In this document: positions 55,731 through 63,934 of the stretch, one piece after another | How the letters are laid out: each line of letters begins with the position of its first letter | How positions within the stretch are numbered: the stretch's first letter is position 1 | NCBI RefSeq assembly: GCF_025370785.1 | Contig: NZ_JAMXFA010000027.1 | Span: 1-64,000, forward strand | DNA length: 64,000 nt | Source: Laspinema olomoucense D3b | GTDB lineage: Bacteria > Cyanobacteriota > Cyanobacteriia > Cyanobacteriales > Laspinemataceae | Direction: 5' to 3' | Position numbers and translations under genes: made by a program | The notes under the pieces: model-generated | What the model was told of the DNA's origin: nothing | Database searches by the model: none | Seen by the model: the letters and a program-made list of their open reading frames with translations, nothing else

Positions 55731-55850
55731 CAAGGGACAAGAGACAAACAACAAGGGACCAATGACAATTGACAAGGGACAAGAGACAAACAACAAGGGA
55801 CCAATGACAAATGACAAATGACAACTGACAAATGACAACTTTGCGTAAAT
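55661..55850 (+). repeat. Heptamer STRR array with a 42-bp tandem duplication
   Basis: TCATTGG-type units enter the 3' end of the CHAT-CHASE2 gene. After it, a 42-bp segment (six heptamers: AAGGGACCAATGAC...) is present at 55711-55752 and again at 55753-55794. The gene's stop codon lies inside the first copy. Confidence 0.9.
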
Positions 55851-55907
55851 TTATCCCCAAACTGCGATAGGTAAACAGAATGTCAACCTGTATGGAGGAG
55901 TAGAACC

Positions 55908-56702
55908 TTGTCACATCCTTTGGGGAAACCATCGAACCCGGCCAAATTGCCGATCGCGATCGGTCTGATTGTCTTCACCGGCATCGTACCCGTCACGAGA
56001 GTTTACGGCACATCTGGCAGTGAATTACGCCAGGATCTTCGTCAAGTGCCATCACCCAACGCGGCGATCGCCACCGTATTTGAACCCCCCGATCCTGACC
56101 CACCAGAGGATCGCGAAGGTTCTGGGAGTCGCACCTCATGTCCGCCAGTGGATAAACCCTTGACCGGATTAATCGCTTCTCAAGTCAATTATACTCTCTC
56201 GGGACATCCCACATTCTGGTTCTACGTGCCGTATCCGTCCAGTCTGGCGCGTGAGGTAGAGTTCGTCCTTCTGGATGAAGAAGAAACCGAAGTCTACAAA
56301 ACCGTCGTCCCGATTTCCGATACCCCAGGGATTGTCAGTTTCCGCTTACCGGAAAACATTCCTGCCTTAGAAGTCGGCAAACAATACTTGTGGCAATTCT
56401 CCTATCGATGCAATCCCAGAATTCGTGCCGAAGATGACTATATAGAAGGAATGGTCCAACGAATTGCAGCAGATAGCACACTCATCAGTCAGCTAGAAGC
56501 TGCAACAACACCGATGCAGCGCGTGGAACTCTATGCAGCGAATGGGTTGTGGCATGAAACCCTCACAACCCTTGCGGAACTTCGCCGGGATAATCCAGGG
56601 AATGCAGAAATTGCCGCTGAATGGACGGAACTTCTCGAATCCATTGGATTGGGTCATCTAGCCAATGAGGCGATCGGGGGGTGTTGTCGTCCCTTGCAGT
56701 AG
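55908..56702 (+). CDS. DUF928 family secreted protein
   Basis: A GGAGGAG site (55894-55900) 7 nt upstream supports the TTG start at 55908. A signal peptide (about residues 1-36) is followed by a Pro-rich stretch with one cysteine. Then comes the DUF928 body: LTGLIASQVNYTLSGHPTFWFYVPYPSSLAREVEFVLLDEEE, GIVSFRLPENIPALEVGKQYLWQFSYRCNP, and a helical end (WHETLTTLAELRR). It completes the sigma-DUF1822-CHAT-DUF928 set common in cyanobacteria. It is probably periplasmic, where it might support the CHASE2 sensor. Confidence 0.88.
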   Translation: MSHPLGKPSNPAKLPIAIGLIVFTGIVPVTRVYGTSGSELRQDLRQVPSPNAAIATVFEPPDPDPPEDREGSGSRTSCPPVDKPLTGLIASQVNYTLSGHPTFWFYVPYPSSLAREVEFVLLDEEETEVYKTVVPISDTPGIVSFRLPENIPALEVGKQYLWQFSYRCNPRIRAEDDYIEGMVQRIAADSTLISQLEAATTPMQRVELYAANGLWHETLTTLAELRRDNPGNAEIAAEWTELLESIGLGHLANEAIGGCCRPLQ

Positions 56703-57226
56703 GGATTAGTCATTGGTCCTTGGTCATTTGTCCAGGGACCCGTGACCAGTGACCAGGGACCCGTGAACAATGACCAAAAACTTTTTTTCCCAATTTGCGT
56801 AAAAGTTGTCCGCTACAACGATAAGTAAGTGTAACCCGCGATTTCAGGAGTTCTACTGATTGTCAAGCTACGGATTGGTGCGCGATCGGGCCTTGCCATC
56901 CCTGGGGAGCCAATATGGATCCCTCATCTGTCAACAAAATCCAGTAAAAATACTGATGCCGGGAAACATTAGAAAGGCTTTAATTGGTAATTAGCAAAAC
57001 TTATTATTGACGATAAAAAGCGATCGAAGTTCCCAGAGCCTCAAACTCATTTAGCCACCCCTAGCCAGGAGTACCCCTTGTGCCGATCCTGTAAATCATC
57101 GTTATAAAGTTATGAAATCGCTGGAAAAAACTCCCCGGTAATTCAACAGCAATGATTTTGCTGGATATCCACAGCTATGCCATAGACTTGCTATTCACCT
57201 CAAAGGAAATAAGGATAAAGACTTTC
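56703..57226. other. Gene-free region with heptamer repeats and a possible promoter
   Basis: It starts with TCATTGG/TGACCAG-type heptamer units (56707-56775), then runs 450 bp without a gene. A stretch near 57105-57115 (TTATGAAAT) is AT-rich before the helicase gene; AAGGATA (57211) is its ribosome site. Confidence 0.55.
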
Positions 57227-59407
57227 ATGAAACCTCAAAAATTTATCACCACTGAGCCAATCAGTGAAAGTGGCAAAGATTGCGAACTCAAGGTATGGAA
57301 TGCCGCCAAAAGTGCATTTTCGGACAGAGACTGTATAGGATATTGGCGGTATCCTCTGTTTGCTAAAGTCGGAGAAGTTCGTAAAGAGCCTGATGTACTC
57401 ATTGCCGATCAAGAATTGGGTGTGATCCTGATTGAAATTGCTTGTGTCACGATTGACCAGATTGTTGCCGTCAATGGGGAACAGTGGCAATTCGAGACTA
57501 GCAATATAATGTTAGGAAGTCCTGGGGAGAGAGTAAATCGCCAACTGCAAGCGTTACTTGGGTATTGCGATCGCGAATCACAGATTTTTCGGAAAATTAC
57601 GGGTCGAGGAATTGTGGCTTTGCCTTTGGTTAAACAAGAAGAATGGCAACAGAAAGGCTTCGATCAGCTACCGGGATGTCCACCCGTGATTTTTCAAGGT
57701 CAACTCGGTAAAGTCGGTCTACTAGAGCGGATTCAACAATCCATGCCAATGGTCACCGGGGAAAATCTTGATGATGAGCAGTGGACGATTCTCAAAGCGG
57801 TGATCGGTGGAACCCCGGTACTCCGCAAACCTCCTCGAACGATTTCTGCTGAAGGAAAAACTCGCGCGGGTCTGGTGGCTACTTTACAAGAAAAGCTGTA
57901 TGAGTTAGATTTGCAGCAAGAAGAAATCGGCAAGCAAATTCCCCCCGGTTCCCAGCGGATTCGGGGAATTGCTGGATCTGGAAAAACTGTTTTGCTTTGT
58001 CAAAAAGCAGCGCATATGCACTTAAAGCATCCGGACTGGGATATTGCTTTAGTGTTTTTCACTCGCTCCCTATATGACCAGATTGAAAAATTAGTTGATC
58101 AATGGTTGCGCCGCTTTAGTAATGGTGATGTCAAATACGATAACAAGGTAAAGGATAAACTAAAAGTGCTTCACGGTTGGGGTGGTAAATCCCGTCCTGG
58201 TTTATACTACACAATTTGTGAAGAAAATAATGTTGCCCCCCTAACCGTTGGAGATACTAAGCGAAAAAAAACCAATGAAGGCTTGGCAGATATCTGTAAT
58301 CGACTATTAAATGGGAAACAAATTCAACCGATATTTGATGCCATCCTGATTGACGAAGGACAAGATTTAGTCACAGAAGACGATCTAAAGTATTACGAAG
58401 AAAGTAGTGGTGAATCTAAGCAAGTCATCTACTGGATGGCTTATGAATCTTTGCGACCCGTCGATGTGGATAATCCAGAGCAACGCCGTTTAATCTGGGC
58501 TTACGATGAAGCCCAAAGTTTAGATAGTTTAAAAATTCCGATGGCTAAAGAACTGTTTGGAGATAGTTTAACTAACCTAGTCAGAGGACAGTATAACGGA
58601 AATATTAGAAAGAGTGTCATTATGCATCGTTGCTATCGGACTCCCGGCTCAATTCTGACCGCTGCACACGCCATTGGCATGGGTTTATTACGTCCGAATG
58701 GAATGCTGGCCGGACTGACCGATAAAAAAAGTTGGCAAGCGATTGGTTATGAAGTCAAACAAGGCAGTTTTAATCCCCCGGGTCAGCAAATTACTTTACA
58801 CCGACCTCCAGAAAATTCTCCAAATCCTATTCCTAAACTATGGGACGATCCAGTATTAGAGTTTGAAATTTACGACTCTCGCGAAGAAGAGTTAGAAGCC
58901 CTGGCTGAAAGAATTAAGCATAATCTCAATTACGATCGCCTGTTACCAAGCCGAGACATATTGGTTGTGGTGTTGGGTGATACCTACGAAGCCATGAAAC
59001 TGGAAACTGAAGTAGGCAGCTTTTTAATCGATGAAGGGATTAATGTCTACATTCCCAGTGGCATCCGACTCAATCAACTGAGTCCCAAGTATCCGAATAC
59101 CGACCCCGATAGCTTTTGGAAAGATGGCGGGGTCACCGTGTCTCGAATCCACCGTGCGAAAGGAAATGAGGCGAACATGATCTATGTCGTTGGATTAGAT
59201 AACGTGGCGAAAAATGAAGCCGATCCCAACTTACGAAATCAGTTGTTTGTTGGGTTGACCCGATCGCGAGGCTGGGCTTGCTTGAGTGGAACTGGCGATT
59301 ATCCATTGTACAACGAAATCCGAAAAGTAATCGCGAGTGGAGACACTTTTACCTTCACCTTTCAACGTCCCCCGAAAATTAATACAGGTGAAGAGGAAGA
59401 AACCTAA
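57227..59407 (+). CDS. SF1 helicase with N-terminal NERD-like domain
   Basis: The ~726-residue protein combines a NERD-like N-terminal domain (about residues 10-140) with a superfamily 1 (UvrD/Rep-like) helicase. Walker A is GIAGSGKTVLLCQKAA (about 247-262), Walker B AILIDEGQDLVTED (about 372), and the C-terminal motifs are VSRIHRAKGNEANMIYVVG and NQLFVGLTRSRGWACLSG. In the NERD part the usual E-x-K is replaced: EPDVLIADQELGVILIEIAC, so nuclease activity may be lost. ATG 57227 follows an AAGGATA site; the frame extends upstream. A HEPN-type gene follows after 120 bp. Confidence 0.85.
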   Translation: MKPQKFITTEPISESGKDCELKVWNAAKSAFSDRDCIGYWRYPLFAKVGEVRKEPDVLIADQELGVILIEIACVTIDQIVAVNGEQWQFETSNIMLGSPGERVNRQLQALLGYCDRESQIFRKITGRGIVALPLVKQEEWQQKGFDQLPGCPPVIFQGQLGKVGLLERIQQSMPMVTGENLDDEQWTILKAVIGGTPVLRKPPRTISAEGKTRAGLVATLQEKLYELDLQQEEIGKQIPPGSQRIRGIAGSGKTVLLCQKAAHMHLKHPDWDIALVFFTRSLYDQIEKLVDQWLRRFSNGDVKYDNKVKDKLKVLHGWGGKSRPGLYYTICEENNVAPLTVGDTKRKKTNEGLADICNRLLNGKQIQPIFDAILIDEGQDLVTEDDLKYYEESSGESKQVIYWMAYESLRPVDVDNPEQRRLIWAYDEAQSLDSLKIPMAKELFGDSLTNLVRGQYNGNIRKSVIMHRCYRTPGSILTAAHAIGMGLLRPNGMLAGLTDKKSWQAIGYEVKQGSFNPPGQQITLHRPPENSPNPIPKLWDDPVLEFEIYDSREEELEALAERIKHNLNYDRLLPSRDILVVVLGDTYEAMKLETEVGSFLIDEGINVYIPSGIRLNQLSPKYPNTDPDSFWKDGGVTVSRIHRAKGNEANMIYVVGLDNVAKNEADPNLRNQLFVGLTRSRGWACLSGTGDYPLYNEIRKVIASGDTFTFTFQRPPKINTGEEEET

Positions 59408-59526
59408 TCTTTAGATTTAGACAACCTTCGGGGTTTGAAACTAATTCTTTCAATTAGGTATTTTTCAGCCGCCGACTCACAACCAATGAGTTTCTAAAAT
59501 AAACTACTCAAGGATGACATTAGACC

Positions 59527-60276
59527 ATGAAAAATATTCGAGATTTATTCCAAGCCGATCTAGATCGTTCGCTGAAATTAGCTAAAAGCTTAGTTGCGCT
59601 AGAGATCTTCGGTGAAAATCAGTTGGAAAAACTAATAAAAAATGATCCAGAACATAAAATTTCAATGGGAGTAGGCACATCTTTACATCCTGATATAGAA
59701 AAAGTTTTGACAAAAGATTTATTAACTGAGTTACAAAGTAACCCCGGTATAGTTCAAGAAATAGTTCACGGATATTTAATACAAGTTTGGTATGAATTTC
59801 TCGGGCAAATTTTTCAAGCAATATTGCACGAGCATTTCTGCGGACCAAACGATTACTCTAAACTTCCCAAAATAAATGTTCAATTAGATTTAGCTATATC
59901 TAATAGTTCTAACATTGTTTCAAATATTGAAGAAAAAGCGGCGAACTGGTTTGAGCATGAAAAAAACCATGAAAAGATTAATAAAATTGAAAAATATTTA
60001 GAGATATCGATTGATGAAAATTTAAAACAGCGCATTAAAAAATATATTATTGTTCGCAATGTTATTCAGCATAACCGAGGAGTATTACGCGATCAAGATT
60101 TAGAAACGTTAGGTCGTAAGGGAGGGAATATTACCTTAATCAATGATAGTCAACAACACCAAGCATATACAGCAGGAGAGAGAGTCATGATTAGCTACTG
60201 GGAAGTGGAAGCACTAAAAAACGATTTATATGAAGCCTCAAATCAGCTAATTCCCGGAGATAGCGAGTCTACATGA
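59527..60276 (+). CDS. HEPN-domain protein next to the NERD helicase
   Basis: The 249-residue protein is alpha-helical and has the R-x4-H motif of HEPN ribonucleases at Arg177-His182 (IIVRNVIQHNRGVL). Upstream features include HGYLIQVWYEFLGQIFQAILHEHF and KINKIEKYLEISIDENLKQRIKKY, resembling the RiboL-PSP-HEPN or similar HEPN group. HEPN proteins act as RNases in toxin-antitoxin and abortive-infection systems. It is encoded after the NERD-helicase gene in the same direction (120 bp gap). Whether it is active or an adaptor is not decidable from the sequence. Confidence 0.68.
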   Translation: MKNIRDLFQADLDRSLKLAKSLVALEIFGENQLEKLIKNDPEHKISMGVGTSLHPDIEKVLTKDLLTELQSNPGIVQEIVHGYLIQVWYEFLGQIFQAILHEHFCGPNDYSKLPKINVQLDLAISNSSNIVSNIEEKAANWFEHEKNHEKINKIEKYLEISIDENLKQRIKKYIIVRNVIQHNRGVLRDQDLETLGRKGGNITLINDSQQHQAYTAGERVMISYWEVEALKNDLYEASNQLIPGDSEST

Positions 60277-60420
60277 TTTCTCCGAATGTTGGAGGAGAAT
60301 CTTAAACGCGATCGCCCCTGTCCTATACCCCCCCGGGACGAACCGTCAGGTCAGAAAAGCGATCGCCCTTTCCCAACCCAATTCAAATCAACACTTCCTC
60401 TCATCAAAAACATTAGCAAT

Positions 60421-60759
60421 ATGAAAACATTCATCCCGATCGCAGTCTGCTCAATTATTGGAGGAATTATTGGAGTAACCCTCGCTTCTCCCATTTCCTA
60501 CACTCTCTATGAAAGCATTCCGGGGCAGGGTTATTCTCGCAGTTGCAGCCCAGGAGATATGTTTTGTAACTCCACAAGAAGTCGAGAAATGTACTCGGGA
60601 GGAAGCTACAGCACCCGTTCAGTTATGGACAGTGAAGAAACCTTGCAGCAACAATTTATTTACGGGGGTCTTGGGGTCGCTGCGGGATTGATACCCAGTG
60701 CTTTGTTAATGGCTATTCTTAACCGTAAAAAGACAAAATTACCCTCAAAAGAGGCGTAA
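60421..60759 (+). CDS. Small two-TM membrane protein
   Basis: The ~112-residue protein has an N-terminal hydrophobic segment (about 3-24, IPIAVCSIIGGIIGVTLASPIS) and a C-terminal one (about 83-103, FIYGGLGVAAGLIPSALLMAIL), with a Ser-, Tyr- and Cys-containing loop between. The open frame extends to 60286, but the upstream codons are rich in Pro and charged residues. ATG 60421 directly precedes the membrane segment. No family is recognised, and it may belong to the helicase-HEPN unit or be independent. Confidence 0.6.
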   Translation: MKTFIPIAVCSIIGGIIGVTLASPISYTLYESIPGQGYSRSCSPGDMFCNSTRSREMYSGGSYSTRSVMDSEETLQQQFIYGGLGVAAGLIPSALLMAILNRKKTKLPSKEA

Positions 60760-61093
60760 TCAAAGAGAAAGCAACTGGAAAAAGCTGCACTGAAATAGAA
60801 CAATGCTGAACACCCGATTTGTCTTGTGCATTTCTAGGCTACTGTCGGGCGGTTAGTTCTGATCGCAGTTGCCATGAAAGAATTCCCTCCTATCATTCGA
60901 GTGCAATTGGAAAGCGATCGCCCGTTCCCCACCTCAGAGCGATCGCAACTATCCCAAAGTCATCATCACCCCAGTACCCAAAATGACCAAGAACCAACGA
61001 CAAATGACAAATGACAAATGACAAAAAACTTTATTGTCCGGGCGCGCCCTATTGTAAGATAGACCCGATTCAACTCATTGACCACCTGTGACT
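60760..61093. other. Gene-free region with a heptamer cluster
   Basis: 334 bp with HIP1 sites (near 60915 and 60938) and a short heptamer cluster of ACAAATG units at about 60985-61028. A frame beginning at ATG 60873 (about 46 codons) ends in the repeat and is not convincing. Confidence 0.5.
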
Positions 61094-62065
61094 ATGGCAA
61101 CCAATCTCTCTCTTCCACTTATGGGCTGCGGTACTTGGGCTTGGGGTAACCGGCTTTTATGGGGATATGAACCCAGTATGGATGCGGAATTACAAGCGGT
61201 GTTTAATCTTTGTGTCGAAAATGGCGTGACGTTATTCGATACCGGGGATTCATACGGGACTGGCAAGCTGAATGGACGGAGTGAGACGCTGTTGGGGCAG
61301 TTTGCTCAGGAGTATCAGGGTCCGAATGCGGATAACATTTGTATAGCGACCAAGTTAGCGCCTTATCCTTGGCGGTTGACGCGGCAGTCGATGGTGTCTG
61401 CTGGGGAAGCGTCGGCGCAGCGGTTGGGACGGCTGGATTTGGTGCAGATGCATTGGTCTACGGCAAATTATGCACCGTGGCAGGAGTGGTCGTTGTTGGA
61501 TGGATTGGCGGATTTATACGATCGCGGGTTGGTGAAGGGAGTGGGTTTGTCCAATTACGGTCCCAAACGCCTGGAACGCATTTATCAAAAGTTTAGCGAT
61601 CGCGGAGTTCCCATTGCTACCCTGCAAGTTCAATACTCTCTGTTGTCTACCTATCCCGTGACTACCTTGGGGCTCAAAGAAGTTTGCGATCGCCTGGGAA
61701 TTCAACTGATTGCCTACAGTCCCCTCGCTTTGGGATTATTAACGGGAAAATACTCAGAAAACGGTCCCTTCCCTCCAGGGATTCGCGGATTCCTGTTTCG
61801 GAATATTTTACCCAAAATTCAGCCTTTGTTAGACTGTTTGAGAGCAATTGCCTCGGACCGCAATAAAACCATGTCCCAGGTTGCCATCAATTGGTGCATC
61901 TGCAAAGGGATGATTCCCATTCCCGGTGCAAAAAGTGTGGAACAGGCACAGCAAAATCTCGGTGCTCTGGGTTGGAGTTTGGATGCCGGGGAAGTGCTGC
62001 AACTGGATCAAGTGGCGGCGAATTCTAATAAAACAATGGTGCAAAATATCTTTCAAACGACTTAA
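61094..62065 (+). CDS. Aldo/keto reductase
   Basis: An NADPH-dependent oxidoreductase with the TIM-barrel aldo-keto reductase pattern: LPLMGCGTWAWGN, VTLFDTGDSYG (catalytic Asp-x-x-x-Tyr region), IATKLAP, LVQMHWS (catalytic His), GVGLSNYGPKRLERI, LQVQYSLL, LIAYSPLALGLLTGKY and IPIPGAKSVEQAQQNLGAL (cofactor site). The substrate cannot be told from sequence. I use ATG 61094; GTG 61088 is an alternative. The gene is convergent with the DUF4276 gene, whose end is 22 bp away. Confidence 0.9.
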   Translation: MATNLSLPLMGCGTWAWGNRLLWGYEPSMDAELQAVFNLCVENGVTLFDTGDSYGTGKLNGRSETLLGQFAQEYQGPNADNICIATKLAPYPWRLTRQSMVSAGEASAQRLGRLDLVQMHWSTANYAPWQEWSLLDGLADLYDRGLVKGVGLSNYGPKRLERIYQKFSDRGVPIATLQVQYSLLSTYPVTTLGLKEVCDRLGIQLIAYSPLALGLLTGKYSENGPFPPGIRGFLFRNILPKIQPLLDCLRAIASDRNKTMSQVAINWCICKGMIPIPGAKSVEQAQQNLGALGWSLDAGEVLQLDQVAANSNKTMVQNIFQTT

Positions 62066-62086
62066 AATAAATCAACCGGGTAATCT

Positions 62087-62695
62087 CTATAGAAGTTTAT
62101 CAATTTCCTCGAAAAGAGTCTGGCAATGCTTTGAAGCCTGACAAACTTTTTGAATGTCTATGAGGGCCAACAGTTTGCACCCATGTTCTATTTTTTTATA
62201 TTCACCTTTCTGCGTGTGGCGGGTTGCAGCCTTTAAAGTGGGTTCCAAGTTATCCTTGGGAATTTTTTCGATGTTAGTAGATTTCGGCAAGGAATTAGCT
62301 TGGAATTTCTGTCCATAAAATTTGCTTAATGCCTCAATATCGGCAATAAACCATGCTTCCATTGCTTGAACCATCAGATGGCACTGGCGATCGCTCACTC
62401 CCAGGGAATCCCAGTTATCGGTTGACTTCAAATGTTGCCAAGGGGTTTGAGTTACGGGACCCTCGGAGTCAACTAATAAGATGTTACAGGCATCAGGATA
62501 GTCTATCAAAGCATTTGTAAAGTCGCGATAGGTATCATTGCGAGAGCCACAGACGGTAATATTCCAGCGAATTTTGCGATCGCGTGCTTTTTTGATAAAA
62601 CCTTGGAAGAACTGGCTAAATCCACTTCGGAGCAATGCTTTGGTATTTTTAGTATTTCCCCCGCCTTCAATATAAAGTCTAATTTCTGTTACCAT
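62087..62695 (-). CDS. DUF4276 family protein (partner of the AAA ATPase)
   Basis: The 202-residue protein opens RLYIEGGGNTKNTKALLRSGF, the DUF4276 pattern, with an acidic residue (Glu) followed by a glycine run and then ILLVDSEG (Asp at about residue 76). This arrangement resembles the TOPRIM-like nuclease fold seen in AriB/RloB-type effectors. A further conserved VQAMEAWFIADIEALSKFYG block and EKIPKDNLEPTLKAATRH follow. Its start overlaps the end of the ATPase gene by 7 bp, implying translational coupling and a two-gene unit. Confidence 0.85.
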   Translation of the reverse strand: MVTEIRLYIEGGGNTKNTKALLRSGFSQFFQGFIKKARDRKIRWNITVCGSRNDTYRDFTNALIDYPDACNILLVDSEGPVTQTPWQHLKSTDNWDSLGVSDRQCHLMVQAMEAWFIADIEALSKFYGQKFQANSLPKSTNIEKIPKDNLEPTLKAATRHTQKGEYKKIEHGCKLLALIDIQKVCQASKHCQTLFEEIDKLL

Positions 62696-63876
62696 CGATT
62701 GCCTCCAAGTTCACCCATTCGCCATAAATCTCCCAGGGTGTAATTGTCCAGCCATTTTTTCAGGCGGTCTGGATCCAACCGCCGTAATTCGCTGCCGCGA
62801 TCGCTGCGATCGCAAACTAGAACAGACTCAGGAGGAAGTGCCGAAATTAAAGCATCGGAATGAGTGGTAACAATCAGTTGAGTTCGCGCCGACGCTTCCA
62901 CCAACATCTCCGCAATCATCGGTAAAATATCTGGATGTAAGCCAATTTCTGGTTCTTCAATACAGATAACGGGTCCCGGTGTAGGGTCAAGGAGTAACGC
63001 CATTAAGAATAAAAAACGAAGAGTGCCATCGGAAAGACGAGTCGCCGGAATTGGCTCAATTAATCCTTCTTCTCGGATAAAAACTTGCACCGTCCCGCCA
63101 TAAATTTTGATACTCAACTCCTCAGCTTCTTCATAAAAATTTTTCAAAGTTTCGATTAGGGTGCGACTTCCGAGCTTGTGTTGTAAATTATTCAAAACTA
63201 ATCCCAGATTACTCCCATCGGGAAGCAAGGGAGATTCCGGTAAATCAGTTTTTTGCGGCAACCTAATCGGTGAATCTCGTCCCAGTTGCCAATCCCGATA
63301 CAAGCCAATTTTAGTAAATTGATTGCTCAGATAAGTTAACTGGGGATATTGCTCGGGGTCTTTTCTTTGAGATAAAACCGATTGGTCTGCACTCAGGGTT
63401 TCTCGCCGCAAAGACCGTTTTTTTTGTCCCTCAATTTCCGTGGGAATCGTGATAACTGGATGACCCCCTTGGTAGCGATAGAAAAAATCAGGTTCTTCTT
63501 CCCCGGGTTCAGGCTGTTCATTTTCAATGGTTTCATCAACCAATTCCAGTCTTTGACCGGATACGGTAAAACTAAGCTGATAGTGTAAAGGCATTAAGCC
63601 TTCTGTCGGTTCCAATGTGGCATCAATTAGGGCATTCGGAGATTCTTTACCCCCTTTCCAAAGAAAATCGCTAATGCCTCCCCCTTTACGAATTGGAGCC
63701 ATTAAATCCGTGGGAGTTGCCTTTAAGATTTCTAGGGCTTCTATTAAATTGGATTTGCCGGATGCGTTTCGACCAATCAATACATTTAAAGGCTGTAAGT
63801 CTATAGAATCTGCCTCATTTCCATAAGATAGAAAATTTTGCAGTTTTAGGCGATGAATAAACCTTTTTCCTTCCAC
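62689..63876 (-). CDS. AAA family ATPase (OLD/AAA15-21-like) paired with DUF4276
   Basis: The 395-residue protein starts at GTG 63876 after a GGAGGA site. Motifs are Walker A (GRNASGKSNLIEALEIL, about residue 34), a long insert, the ABC-like signature SDGTLRFLFLMALLL, Walker B (PVICIEEPEIGLHPDI) and THSDALISALPPESVLV. This is the SMC/ABC-like ATPase of the OLD/AAA15-21 group. The gene is followed with a 7-bp overlap by a DUF4276 gene, a gene order like that of PARIS-type anti-phage pairs. ATP-driven activation of the partner effector is the likely role. Confidence 0.87.
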   Translation of the reverse strand: MEGKRFIHRLKLQNFLSYGNEADSIDLQPLNVLIGRNASGKSNLIEALEILKATPTDLMAPIRKGGGISDFLWKGGKESPNALIDATLEPTEGLMPLHYQLSFTVSGQRLELVDETIENEQPEPGEEEPDFFYRYQGGHPVITIPTEIEGQKKRSLRRETLSADQSVLSQRKDPEQYPQLTYLSNQFTKIGLYRDWQLGRDSPIRLPQKTDLPESPLLPDGSNLGLVLNNLQHKLGSRTLIETLKNFYEEAEELSIKIYGGTVQVFIREEGLIEPIPATRLSDGTLRFLFLMALLLDPTPGPVICIEEPEIGLHPDILPMIAEMLVEASARTQLIVTTHSDALISALPPESVLVCDRSDRGSELRRLDPDRLKKWLDNYTLGDLWRMGELGGNRW

Positions 63877-63934
63877 TTGCTCCTCCGGATTAATGAGAGA
63901 TAATTTTCAATTATACGCAATCCGGTTCTGATAT

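Noticed and set aside
60873..61013. About 46-codon frame beginning MKEFPPIIRV
   Set aside because: Ends in heptamer repeats and HIP1 sites; coding appearance is by chance.
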